A DNA stretch of 64,000 bases, taken from Parelaphostrongylus tenuis. Taxonomy: Eukaryota > Nematoda > Chromadorea > Rhabditida > Metastrongylidae. The DNA lies in contig JAHQIW010007066.1 of assembly GCA_019055375.1 (NCBI GenBank), forward strand, positions 310,001 through 374,000, in the 5' to 3' direction. The notes beneath the pieces were generated by a model, which saw only the letters and a list, made by a program, of their open reading frames with translations, searched no databases and was not told the DNA's origin. Positions 55,133 through 64,000 of this stretch are shown piece after piece. A program made the translations under genes and the position numbers. How positions within the stretch are numbered: the first letter of the stretch is position 1; each line of letters begins with the position of its first letter.

Positions 55133-55574
55133 TTTATGACAGGTTATTATGTGAAATACATCTACAAGAATGCTGATATGTGCAGAACTTGAAACCTGAC
55201 ATGCATTCGATTTGAATCTGCCATCACCATTTGCGAGGGTTGACGTGTTACTCACTGCACCATCAGTGTCCTCGGTCTGTCATTCTTTCGACCATGTTAT
55301 AGATCTTTTGCTATCAACAGTCACTCAATATTTTCTCAGTCAAAACGGCTTCGTCTTCTTCATAGCCACATGGATACAAGTCTACGGTCTAGCCGTTCAT
55401 TCTGATGAAAAGAATGTTTTTACGTCGCTTCGAGGCGAATTCAATGACATGGGAACACCGCTCCAACGAAAAGCCTCTTTCGAAAGCGACTTTTTTACAC
55501 CGAATGAATATTAATCTATCGTCGTCAACCTCGTGTTAGCTCAAACCTCTGAGAAAGAGAAATATCATACTGTT

Positions 55575-56160
55575 CGTTTCGATGTGTTCTCTGAAGGTTC
55601 ACGCTCAAAATCCGATATATCTGATATTAATTTTTGAGCCATATGTCATGTGGTGTTTTATGAGCAACCTTTAGAGCCCAGTACACGTGTTTCGGCCTTG
55701 ACATCCTCGTCACTTGGGCAGTACCCTTCGTCTTAGCCAATCCTCCCGGGCCCCCTACACCCCCCATGGAGAGCAGGCGACGACAAACGATCTACACTGC
55801 CGTCAAGTGAAATTTATCATTACATCGGCAGTGTCGTTCCGTGTGTTTTCTTAAGAGGTACCCTTCGTCTTGGCCAATCTTCTCAGGAGGAATGGAGGGA
55901 TACAACTCCCTTACACAAAGGAGACGCAGACGTACTACTTACCCGTGCAGTGAAGTGGAAGAAGTCACTAAATGGGCAGTGTCTTACACTCCATGTGAGA
56001 GAGTGGATCCACTCTCCCCGAAAGGATTGGCCAAGACGAAGGGTACTGCCCAACTAACGAGGCTGTCAAGGCCGAAAACGCGTGTATTGGGCTCTAGAAG
56101 CTGTCCATAAATGACGATCACATGACATGTTAGCTCAAAAATAATTATCAGATAAACTGA
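55575..56160. mobile_element. TE-B inverted-repeat element
   Basis: The left arm TTTTTGAGCCATATGTCATG, with GAGCCCAGTACACGTGTTTC and CAGTACCCTTCGTCTTAGCC, faces AAGACGAAGGGTACTGCCC, GCCGAAAACGCGTGTATTGG and CACATGACATGTTAGCTCAA on the right. It has two embedded TACCCTTCGTCTTGGCC units, so it may be a partial duplication. Confidence 0.75.
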
Positions 56161-56180
56161 GAAAGTACTGACTAATAAAC

Positions 56181-56471
56181 GAGCGCGAACGCCGCAGCGG
56201 TTAGAGGTGTCCTACGACACCACGTGGTCGAAGGCTTGTTCCCATGCTCAAGGCTTACCATGACGCATCTTCTATCCCTCCGGGGTCGGCGAATTGCTAC
56301 CAGACTTGTCTGGAAGGATATCCGCGCTGACTCAATGCATTTGTAGGTCGCAGCGAGTGATTGCAAACGTCTGATACTCATCCAGTCACCTTCAGCGATG
56401 CCTGATGAAGTCGAATGCATGGCGCATTTCTCAGGGATTGATCACCACCGAAAACTTTCTCCTTTATCATC
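56181..56471 (+). mobile_element. SINE1 copy, diverged
   Basis: GAGCGCGAACGCCGCAGCGG, TCCCTCCGGGGTCGGCGAAT, and GTCGAATGCATGGCGCAT to TTTCTCCTTTATCATC. Confidence 0.8.
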
Positions 56472-56789
56472 TTGGATTAGTGGCGAGTTGTTTATCGTGG
56501 CCCTCCTGATCTACCTGTGTCCTACGCGGCGCGGGAAAATCAGGCGTTCTCTCGCGCGCGCGCGCCAATTGCGAAGTTTGAGCGGCAGTCTGGAAATTTT
56601 GGATTATTTCAATGTCTTGCTGCTTTTTGGGTTTTTTCTCTTTTCCTTTTTTTTCTCTTCTTCTTTCCTTTTGAATCTCATGAAAGTTTCTACTTTTAAG
56701 CAAATGTAAGATGAAATAAATTTAGAAAGTTCAGAAAAACACTTAGAGGTAGTAGAGTCTTTCTTCACACTAACCATTTCACGTCCTTA

Positions 56790-57215
56790 GAAAGTCATGT
56801 CTGCTTTCTCTCTTTCTCCCTTTCTTTTCTTCCTCTTTCTCTCTCTTTTTTTCCTCTTTCTTTGTATTTCTTTCTCTCTCTTTTCATTCTCTTTCACTTT
56901 ACCTCTTCTTTCTCTCAATTTCTCTCACTTTCTCTTTCCTTCTGTTCCCTCCTTTTTCTTTCTCTTTCTTTCTATTTCTGTCTCTTTCCTTCTCTTTCTT
57001 TCTATTTCTTTCTTTTTACTTGCTTGTTTGTTTGCTTATTTTTTCGTTTCTGTGTTTTTTTTCTTTCGTTCCTTTGTTTCTTTCTTTCCTTTCTGTGTTT
57101 CTTTCTTCCTTTTTTCTTTCTTCCTTTCTCCCCCATTCTCTTTCTTTCTCGCATTCTTTCCTTCTCTCTCTCCCTCTTTTCTTTCTTTCTTTCTTCTCTT
57201 CTTTCTTTTTTATCA
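56790..57215. repeat. Polypyrimidine (CTTT/CCTTT) tract
   Basis: About 420 bases of almost pure pyrimidine on the plus strand, built of TTTCTTTC, TTCCTTTC and TCTC variants. All open frames here (Phe/Ser/Leu-rich or Lys/Glu/Arg-rich) are simple-sequence artefacts. A mirror-repeat purine/pyrimidine tract can form triplex DNA. Confidence 0.95.
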
Positions 57216-57522
57216 TGAGCGCTTCAATCTGGGAGATTCTCTCCATCATCACAACTGTTTCAAACGGGGTGCATTTCATGGATATCGATTTTTTCGCATA
57301 AATATAGCACATTTTTGAGTTTTCGTGGAATTTCCTTCTTTAAGGCTTTATTCTTTCCGTCGAAAGGCCCTTAGTCTTAGTAAGCAAATCTCTGTTTTGA
57401 TGGCTGGATGCCCTGGTTACTCGTCGACCCCGCATTCCTCGATTATGTCATCGATTGGTCGTGTTGATCTACACGGATTTTCTATTCTTCTGCTATAAAG
57501 CGAGTAATCTTGCGAGGTAAAG

Positions 57523-57828
57523 GGTGGCGCATGTGGCGCAGTGGTTAGAGGTGCCCTGCGTCGCACACGAGGTCAGTGGTTCGATCTCGCGCTCATGGCT
57601 CACCAAGCCATCCATCCCTCCGGGGTCGGTGAATTGGTACCAGACAGGTCTCAGACTTGCCTGGGAGGATAAGCAGCACTGACTCGGTTCAGCGGGAGGC
57701 CACCGCGAGTCATTGTAAAGGCCAAATATGCATTCAATCATCTCAAACGAAGTTAAAAATTGAAGTCGAATGCATGGCGCATCCCTCAGGGATTGATCAA
57801 CGCCGAGAGCTTTATCCTTTATTTTATC
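57523..57828 (+). mobile_element. SINE1 copy, full length
   Basis: Head GGCGCATGTGGCGCAGTGG, B box TGGTTCGATCTCGC and the complete body, with TTTATCCTTTATTTTATCC tail. CTGCTATAAAGCG occurs at 57489 and again right after the tail at 57828. It may be the target duplication, leaving about 22 bases of extra 5' sequence. Confidence 0.9.
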
Positions 57829-57889
57829 CTGCTATAAAGCGGTGTTATAATGTCATAATTATATATCCAATAATACTGAGCGATATGCA

Positions 57890-57995
57890 AAAACTTTGAC
57901 TTCGGTCGGGATTGAACACTCGCCGCGTTCTGTCCAGACCGTGGGCGCGTGCAACTCCAGTGCACCACGGAGACCCACTATTCTACCACTGGTTC
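57890..57995 (-). mobile_element. SINE2 fragment
   Basis: GAGCGATATGCAAAAACTTTG, then CGGGATTGAACACTCGC and the inverted head CCAGTGCACCACGGAGA. Confidence 0.55.
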
Positions 57996-58010
57996 TATTC
58001 CATTACAATG

Positions 58011-58748
58011 GGACAAATGAAAGACCGATCTCATCCGCTCGGCAGTCCGGAACGTTTATTAGGAATGTTAGTAACCGTTCAAAAGCTCAGACTTCATGCT
58101 ACAGCCCCACGTCACCTGTTTTCGAAAAATCCTTTTTTGACGTTGTTACAGAGGGAGATTTGTTGCGTCAAAGTCGCGCATATTTCTCGCCGGACAGAGC
58201 TCTTTCTTTGAACTATTGAATGTCATTCGATAGCGTAATCTTTGCTGATTCCAACGCTGTACTTTTATCCAGAAAAGGCCGTTTTTTTAGCAACGCAGCG
58301 TTTAAAAAAGTTAATTGCGTATGCGACTTGAGGGGTCTTTGGCCAATTCACGTCCCGAAAAATCGATGATCATCGCGTCACCGAATGTGGCCGCCTTGCG
58401 CGCCGGCACGTGAATTGACCGAGACCCCTTTGCTTGTACATGAGAATCCAACTTATTTCACCTGCTGCGTTCCAGAAAAGTGGTCTTTTCAGGGTGTAAG
58501 CACAGCATTGGAATCAGAAACGATTACGCTATCCAATGATTACTAAATGTTCAAAGATAGAGCTCTGTCTAGCGAGAAATATGCGCGTCTACCGCGCAAG
58601 AAAGCTGCCTCTGGAACTACGTCAAAGAAAGCCTTTGTTGAAAACCGGCGACGTGTAGCTCTAGCCTGAGCTCTCAGCCTTTCCACTGGTTGCTAAAACT
58701 CCTATGAAAAGTTCCTGTCGAGCGAATGAGGTTGCTTCTTCATTTGTT
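58011..58748. mobile_element. PE-A palindromic element copy
   Basis: Left GACAAATGAAAGACCGATCT and right GAGCGAATGAGGTTGCTTCT ends are inverted. Mid blocks are GATAGCGTAATCTTTGCTGA against TCAGAAACGATTACGCTATC. The centre has its own palindrome (AATTCACGT...ACGTGAATT, 58335-58415) around a GC-rich stretch. A SINE1 sits just beyond its right end. Confidence 0.8.
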
Positions 58749-58766
58749 ACCTCATAACCGAATAGA

Positions 58767-59067
58767 GCACATGTGGCGCAGTGGTTAGAGGTGCTCTGCG
58801 TCGCACACGAGGTCAATGGTTCGATCTCGCGCTCATGGCTCACCAAGCCATCCATCGCTTCGGGGTCGGTAAATTGGTACCAGGCAGGTCTCAGACTTGT
58901 CTGGGATGATAAGCAGCACTGACTCGGTTCAGCGGGAGGCCACCGCGAGTCATTGTAAGCCAGATGTGCATTCAATCACCTTAAACGAAGTTAAAAATTG
59001 GAGTCGAATGCATGGCGCAACCCTCAGGGATTGATCAACGCCGAGAGCTTTATCCTTTTTATCCTTT
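58767..59067 (+). mobile_element. SINE1 copy, intact with target duplication
   Basis: Full-length 301-base copy from GCACATGTGGCGCAGTGG to TTTATCCTTTTTATCCTT, flanked by TAACCGAATAGA at 58755-58766 and 59068-59079. Confidence 0.93.
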
Positions 59068-59314
59068 TAACCGAATAGAATCCTTTCACTCTTTGTTGTT
59101 GTTGTTATACGGGTTCTGTTCTACTTATCACTGTTCGTTGTTATCGTTATCGTTAATGTCATGTTACTTTGTTATTTAAGATCGAAATCTCCCCAGAATT
59201 GTAGTATCATGCCGATCTTCTACACCTACATCGACGAAATGGATTGTCTTAGGTGAGTTTTTTCTTTTGTTTTTTCTTTATTTTTGTAGATTTCAGAATC
59301 TGTGGGACTGCATG

Positions 59315-59476
59315 GTGTTCTCCTCCCTTTCGGGACCGTGGACCCAACTTCCTGCGTCTCTAGCCTCTACGCGTCGCGTCTAACAGGGGCGTTAACCCCA
59401 GCGTTCCATTGTTCGACCCAACACGCTGGGGTTAGAGGCGTGGAGGTTGGGTCCATAGTCTTGAACGGGTTAGCGC
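59315..59476. mobile_element. TTAA-type palindromic MITE
   Basis: CCCTTTCGGGACCGTGGACC faces GGTCCATAGTCTTGAACGGG. The inner arms GCGTCTCTAGCCTC and GGGGTTAGAGGCGT are inverted. It lacks the AT-rich centre of the longer copies. The flanking TTAA is eroded. Confidence 0.7.
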
Positions 59477-59598
59477 TCTACCTTCATAACATATGGGGAG
59501 CAGGAATCGAGTTCAAAACGTTAGATGGAATATTGCGAATATTGACTTTCCCTCATTATCGCTATTAGCTGTCAAAAATGATTTCTTTGATGGTTTTT

Positions 59599-59890
59599 GA
59601 GCGCGTGTAGCGCAGTGGTCAGAGGTGCGCGGCCACACACGGTCGACGAATCGATGGCCGATGGTAGGATCCCGCGCAGAGCTACCAAACCCTCCATCTA
59701 TGTGGGGTCGCTGATTTGATACGAGCTTGTCGAGGAGGGTGGTAGTACTGACTTGAGTGATCGCTAGGCCATGAGTCATTGTAAGGGCCAATCAAACATT
59801 CAGTCACCTCAAACGATGCTTGATGAACTTTAATGCATAGCGCATTGCTTGAGGACTGCTGGATGGCCGGGAGCTATAACCTTCATGTTC
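59599..59890 (+). mobile_element. SINE1 copy, diverged
   Basis: GAGCGCGTGTAGCGCAGTGG, CGATGGTAGGATCCCGCG, CATGAGTCATTGTAAGGGCC and AATGCATAGCGCATTGCTTG. Confidence 0.75.
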
Positions 59891-60019
59891 TTGAAGATTC
59901 TTGATATCTGGACTTTTAAATCTGATTTCATGCCATCCTCGTGGTACTTTATATCACTTCATTTTATAGAGCGACGATAGGTCTGTCTCATTTACAGCGA
60001 CGTTTTGTCACATCTGTTA

Positions 60020-60240
60020 TTGTGCTAATTGATCCCAGTACTTTTGGCATTTCATTTGTCTTCCCGTATCCGCACTTACTGAGAATTGTCGTCTCCATGA
60101 AACGTCGTAAATACTGGCGCACAGATCTTGTATAGAGGATAGAGTCAGGCTGGGGCGTTCCGTAGGGAGTTCGTTTAGATTGTAGATTGACGGAGGGTGA
60201 TGAGGTGAGGATCAATCTCACGCCGAACGGCACTAACCAT
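60020..60240 (-). mobile_element. SINE3-like minus-strand repeat
   Basis: GATCCCAGTACTTTTGGCAT, ATGAAACGTCGTAAATACTG, and AGGCTGGGGCGTTCC to the inverted head side GGCACTAACCATCAGGGCAC. Confidence 0.6.
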
Positions 60241-60740
60241 CAGGGCACTGCCACTTGGCATCCCCACTTAAATCATAAAAGAATACTGGTCATGGAATAT
60301 TCAGCATCAGGTCAGAGCTGCGTTTAGCGCCTATTCTTTATACTATGTAGTGTTCTCGTGAGCTAATGAAATCCTCGTTTGAATCAGCAAGCCGATGGAT
60401 CGCTGGTTTTCATGATAATGTAGTCATTTTAGATGAAACCCAAGGGTGAGATGGAGGGGGGAGAAGCTGAAGGGCCTCGATGAACTAGCAGAACACTTAC
60501 GAAATTCTCCATACATGCAGGTGTCAGTATTCTTCGTACTCAATCCTTCACCTGCACAGCAGAGCATCTTCGAAAGATTTGACCTCACAGGTGGAAAGAA
60601 GGAAAGGAATGTGAACGGTGGCTAGGGTGATATAATGTCTGAGCGACGGCCAATGGCGTAGAACTTCCTATTTCGTTGTTTCTAAGAGGTTCAAGTGTCG
60701 ATGGTACGCCACTTTCACCTTCTTGACGACTGTCTATATA
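60240..60740. other. Unassigned interval
   Basis: No motif, exon or repeat family recognised. Confidence 0.5.
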
Positions 60741-60743
60741 TGG

Positions 60744-61064
60744 CCTATCCCTTTCGGAACCGTGGACCCACCTCCTCTGTATCTCTAACCCTCAGCGTGG
60801 CAACTTTGGACGGTCTGCTCCACTTCGTCTGCATTTTTAACCTCCATCCTGGGAACGCATTGGATGTATTACTGTACTATTTTGATTGTATAATTGTTGT
60901 TATTTTCCGTGTTATATAATATGTAGATGCACTGAATTGTTATAAGTACGAAAATAGCAGCAATAATACAGTTGAAATAATACAATATACTCTCAATGTG
61001 ATCGTTCGCCAGAGGTTAGAGATGCAGAGGAGGTGGATTCCCGGTCGCAAAAAGGTTAATTCAA
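60744..61064. mobile_element. TTAA-type palindromic MITE, long form
   Basis: CCCTTTCGGAACCGTGGACC on the left; GGTGGATTCCCGGTCGCAAAAAGG on the right (about 61036). The centre is AT-rich, TGTACTATTTTGATTG against CAGTTGAAATAATACA. Confidence 0.75.
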
Positions 61065-61174
61065 GGTATAAATCGGATAGTATGCTCGGGAACTTAGAAG
61101 CTGTTTCCAGATAATCGGTGAGATTTCCTTTTCTTTTGCCGCTCATCTAGCAGTGTGATGTTGTACTCACATAT

Positions 61175-61300
61175 CGAAAGATGCTGAGTGACATACAAGA
61201 TTCGGATCCTTGGCCGAGAGTTGAACCCCCGTGTCAACCTTTCCGAAGGCGCGTGCCAACAACAACACCACCGAGATCACCACTGTCCTTGAATAAGTTA
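61175..61300 (-). mobile_element. SINE2 fragment
   Basis: GATGCTGAGTGACATACAAG, GAGAGTTGAACCCCCGTGTC, then AACACCACCGAGATCACC as the inverted head. Confidence 0.55.
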
Positions 61301-61999
61301 GTGGTGGCTTTTCGTGTGAATGTCCTTCATCTCTGTTTATATCGATCTCCAGTCGCCAGGACTAACTAATTTGTGAATAGCACGACCCGCGGGATCCATA
61401 CGACTTGCAGGTACTCCTTTTTGTAATGATCTCCTTAAAATTATGAACTCCATTCCTTTTTCCCGTTTATTTTGATCATCGATCTGTTTAAGAGGGCCAT
61501 TTGTGGACGTACAAATGCATTACTGGTATCTAAAAGGATATCTGAAGCCGTCGTTGACCATCTTCGTGCACAAACGATTCTTTGGTCGTCGGACAACACT
61601 CGGTAATCAGTTAACAACAAATTTTTCACGCCATTTTTACGTTTTTTACCTAAAATTTAAGTCGTTATTGTAACGCCACTGTTGTTCAGAATCTCAATTA
61701 TTTCTTTCAAGGAGTACACGTCACCCTCAGGCTTTAGATAACCACATGTTAACACTAGAGAGATGGCGTGCGTAATATTTGGCACACGATTTTGTAAAGA
61801 TTATTTTTTCCATGGACACCGATTTTCACTAGACTTTCAGTAGTCATTCGATAGCTTGAGAAACGTCGACTTCTACTGTGCTTCATTCTTGTTTCTTCTT
61901 CTACTTCTAATGAGCTTGTAACAGCAGAGGGACGATTACGTTTCGTACTCGCAGTAATTTGCCCGCTGTTCTCGCTTTATAACGGGTTTGTTCGATGAT

Positions 62000-62264
62000 T
62001 TAACCCTTTCAGAACCGTGGACCCGCCTCCTCTGCACTTCAACCCCCAGAATGGGACCTCATTGAATGTACTATTGTGTTATTTGAATCGTATTATTGAT
62101 GTTATTTTCTTGCTTATTACAACATCATGTATTTGTATATGACAAAACATAGGAAAATATTAATAGTAATACCATTGGAATAGCACAATAATACATATAA
62201 TGCTTTTTCCACTCTGGGGTTTAGAGATGTAGAGGAAGTAGGTCCATGACCCCGAAAGGGTTTA
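62000..62264. mobile_element. TTAA-type palindromic MITE, long form
   Basis: TTAACCCTTTCAGAACCGTG and CCATGACCCCGAAAGGGTTT are inverted. The centre has ATTGTGTTATTTGAATCG facing CATTGGAATAGCACAAT. Confidence 0.8.
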
Positions 62265-62724
62265 CAGTGTAAATACGTAGCTGATGCTTGATAGAACGAT
62301 AGAACAAATCCCACTGTGCAACTCTATCGAGATTCTTGGAGTTATCGATGAACTAACAGTGCCTTGGGGACGGCAGTCGAGATCACTGCGCGCAGTGCAA
62401 ATCACCATCGTCGGGTTATCTCCATCGTTTAACTGTGGTTTTACTTCGTTTTGGAAAAGTCTTTAGGGTTTTTTGTGCTATCTCGATACTCCGCTATTCA
62501 CTCTAAACGCTCGTATGCTTTTGTTGCATAAAGAAATCCTGTATGTAAGAAAAAAAACTTTACGCGAAAAGGGTAATCTTCTCTTCGTTCCAACAACGCA
62601 CTAGGGAATTCTCTTAGGAAAGCAAGTTAGGGATATTTTTTACCAAGCTATCAAATGTTACTGAAATGTTGGTAAAAAGCTAGGAAAAGACGCCAGTCGT
62701 GCAAAAAATACGCTTGGTATTTGT

Positions 62725-63475
62725 CATGATGAGGCGAGAAATAAAAAATCGATCTCATTCCTGGACAGGGAGTTTTCGTAGGATTCTTAGTAGCTATTCG
62801 AAAGCTGATATTTCTGGCTACAACCCCACATCCCAGTTTTCGGAAAAGCCATCTTTTGACGTTTTAGAGAGGGAAGTTCCTTGCGTTGCAGGCGCGAGTA
62901 TCTCTCGACGGACAGAGTTCTTTCTTTGGACTGTTAGTCTGATTCCAACGCTATGCTTATACCCTGGAAGACCTTTTCTCTGAAGCGCAGGAGGTAAAAT
63001 AAGTTGAATTCGCATGTGCGACAAAAGAAGTCTCTGGCCAATCCACATGCTGCTGAGTAAGGCGCTGGCCCGATGTGATAAGACCGGTTCAAGATCGATC
63101 GATCATCGCGTCAGCACACATGAAATCCCTATCCAGCGGCAGTGAATTGGCCAAAGACTTCCTTGGTCGCACATGCGAATTTTACTTACCTGCTGCGTTC
63201 CAGACTAACTGTCTTTCCAGATAATAAGCTCAGCGTTGGGATCAGCAACGATTGCGCTATCGAATGATTACTGATAGTCCAAGAAAGAGCTGTGTCCTTT
63301 GAGAAATATGCACGTCTGAGGCTAGCTCTAATTTAGATTTTACAGACGCATAAAAGGGTGTTTTGAAAGCGGCGAGGCGGGGCTGTGGCCAGAAATTTCA
63401 GCTTTCGAAGGGTTACTAATACTCCCATAAAAAGTTCCTGTCCAGCCAATGACACTGGTTTTTCATTTGTCGCCT
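62725..63475. mobile_element. PE-A palindromic element copy, complete
   Basis: Ends AAATCGATCTCATTCCTGGA and CCTGTCCAGCCAATGACACT are inverted. Mid blocks GATTCCAACGCTATGCTTAT and AATAAGCTCAGCGTTGGGATC are inverted. The centre palindrome has GCGACAAAAGAAGTC-type sequence facing GACTTCCTTGGTCGC around CATCGCGTCAGCAC. Confidence 0.8.
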
Positions 63476-63734
63476 TTTAATAGGCAGGTACCATGCGCTT
63501 TGAAATCGAGGTGTAGTATTCTCCTAGCAACTACAGCGCGCCAGAATCAAACTGGGCAGTGAAGTCTCTGTTTTTCAAGCTGTCGAATGACTATTAAAAG
63601 TCGAGTGAAGAATCTGGGTCTAGCGAAAAACGCCTCTATAGAACATTAGCACGTCTAGAACTTCAGAGCATCAACAAGTATAGGCAATCGAAAATTACAT
63701 TCCCACTGAGGGCTTTTATGAATCCGATGATATA

Positions 63735-63760
63735 TTAGGTTGGTAACCGGTCTTTTTCGT
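63735..63760. mobile_element. Possible mariner terminus
   Basis: TATATTAGGTTGGTAACCGG resembles a mariner inverted terminus next to TA. No partner or transposase is seen before the window ends. Confidence 0.4.
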
Positions 63761-63865
63761 TTTAGTTCATCATTTTTTATGCATTTTAGTTCTTGCTTTC
63801 GGTGTCATTTAGAGCAGCTTCCTGCACTTATTTTGATTATAATACTTATACATTTTTCATTATAC

Positions 63866-64000
63866 CTTTTCATTATTGTTTGAGCCAAATTGTCATGTGG
63901 TCTGGTAAGGGCTCTTGTGCAGCCCGATTCACGTGTTTCGTCCTTACAGACTCGTCAGCCGGGCAGAACCCGTCGTCTTTCGATCTTCTTATAGTCAGTT
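63866..64000. mobile_element. TE-B element, left part, cut by window edge
   Basis: CCTTTTCATTATTGTTTGAG, TTGTCATGTGGTCTGGTAAG, CGATTCACGTGTTTCG and GCAGAACCCGTCGTCTTTCG match the left half of the copy at 42314-42620. Confidence 0.8.

Noticed and set aside
56797..57318. 173-residue hydrophobic open frame, with Lys/Glu frames on the other strand
   Set aside because: It is a direct translation of the polypyrimidine tract and has no real domain content.

Overview
The window looks like nuclear DNA of a strongylid (clade V, hookworm-like) nematode. It has short coding exons with compact GT/AG introns, likely spliced-leader acceptors, two recognisable animal genes, and a dense mix of RTE-type non-LTR retrotransposons, tRNA-derived SINEs, mariner remnants, TTAA-flanked MITEs and long palindromic elements. 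Most long open frames here are transposon debris or shadows. The species assignment is inference from repeat and protein style; no search was possible.

Two host genes can be assembled exon by exon, with every splice phase agreeing. (1) On the minus strand, 26261 down to 8976, fourteen exons encode 644 residues of a DUF229 (PF02995) protein. This is an alkaline-phosphatase-like, type II membrane protein family expanded in nematodes. Only the C-terminal exon(s) were not found. (2) On the plus strand, 33623 to 40456, eight exons encode a complete 277-residue PH-FYVE protein of the Phafin/PLEKHF type, a PI3P-binding endosomal adaptor. The genes are divergent (head to head), with 7.4 kb of repeat-rich DNA between them.

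Layout. 1-1.7 kb: palindromic-element arm, AT microsatellite and a broken RTE-A copy. 2-8.5 kb: mostly unassigned DNA. 9-26.3 kb: DUF229 gene, whose introns hold RTE-A, SINEs, palindromic elements, a deleted mariner and TTAA MITEs. 26.3-33.5 kb: SINEs, RTE-A and RTE-B fragments and a diverged ~236-bp tandem repeat. 33.5-40.5 kb: Phafin gene, with an inverted SINE pair in intron 2 and a mariner-like MITE in intron 3. 41-64 kb: no host gene recognised. This part holds a nearly complete but frameshifted RTE-B (45.4-48.1 kb), degenerate RTE-A copies (one invaded by a MITE and a mariner), a 420-bp polypyrimidine tract and many SINEs and MITEs.

No functional tRNA, rRNA, CRISPR array or bacterial-type operon was seen. 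No new enzymatic or defence system was found. The most notable material is the transposon nesting, a MITE pressed against a splice acceptor, a possible recursive splice site before the DUF229 DHGHR exon, and a family of long palindromes with interchangeable centres. Element labels (RTE-A, RTE-B, SINE1, SINE2, SINE3, PE-A, TE-B) are mine.
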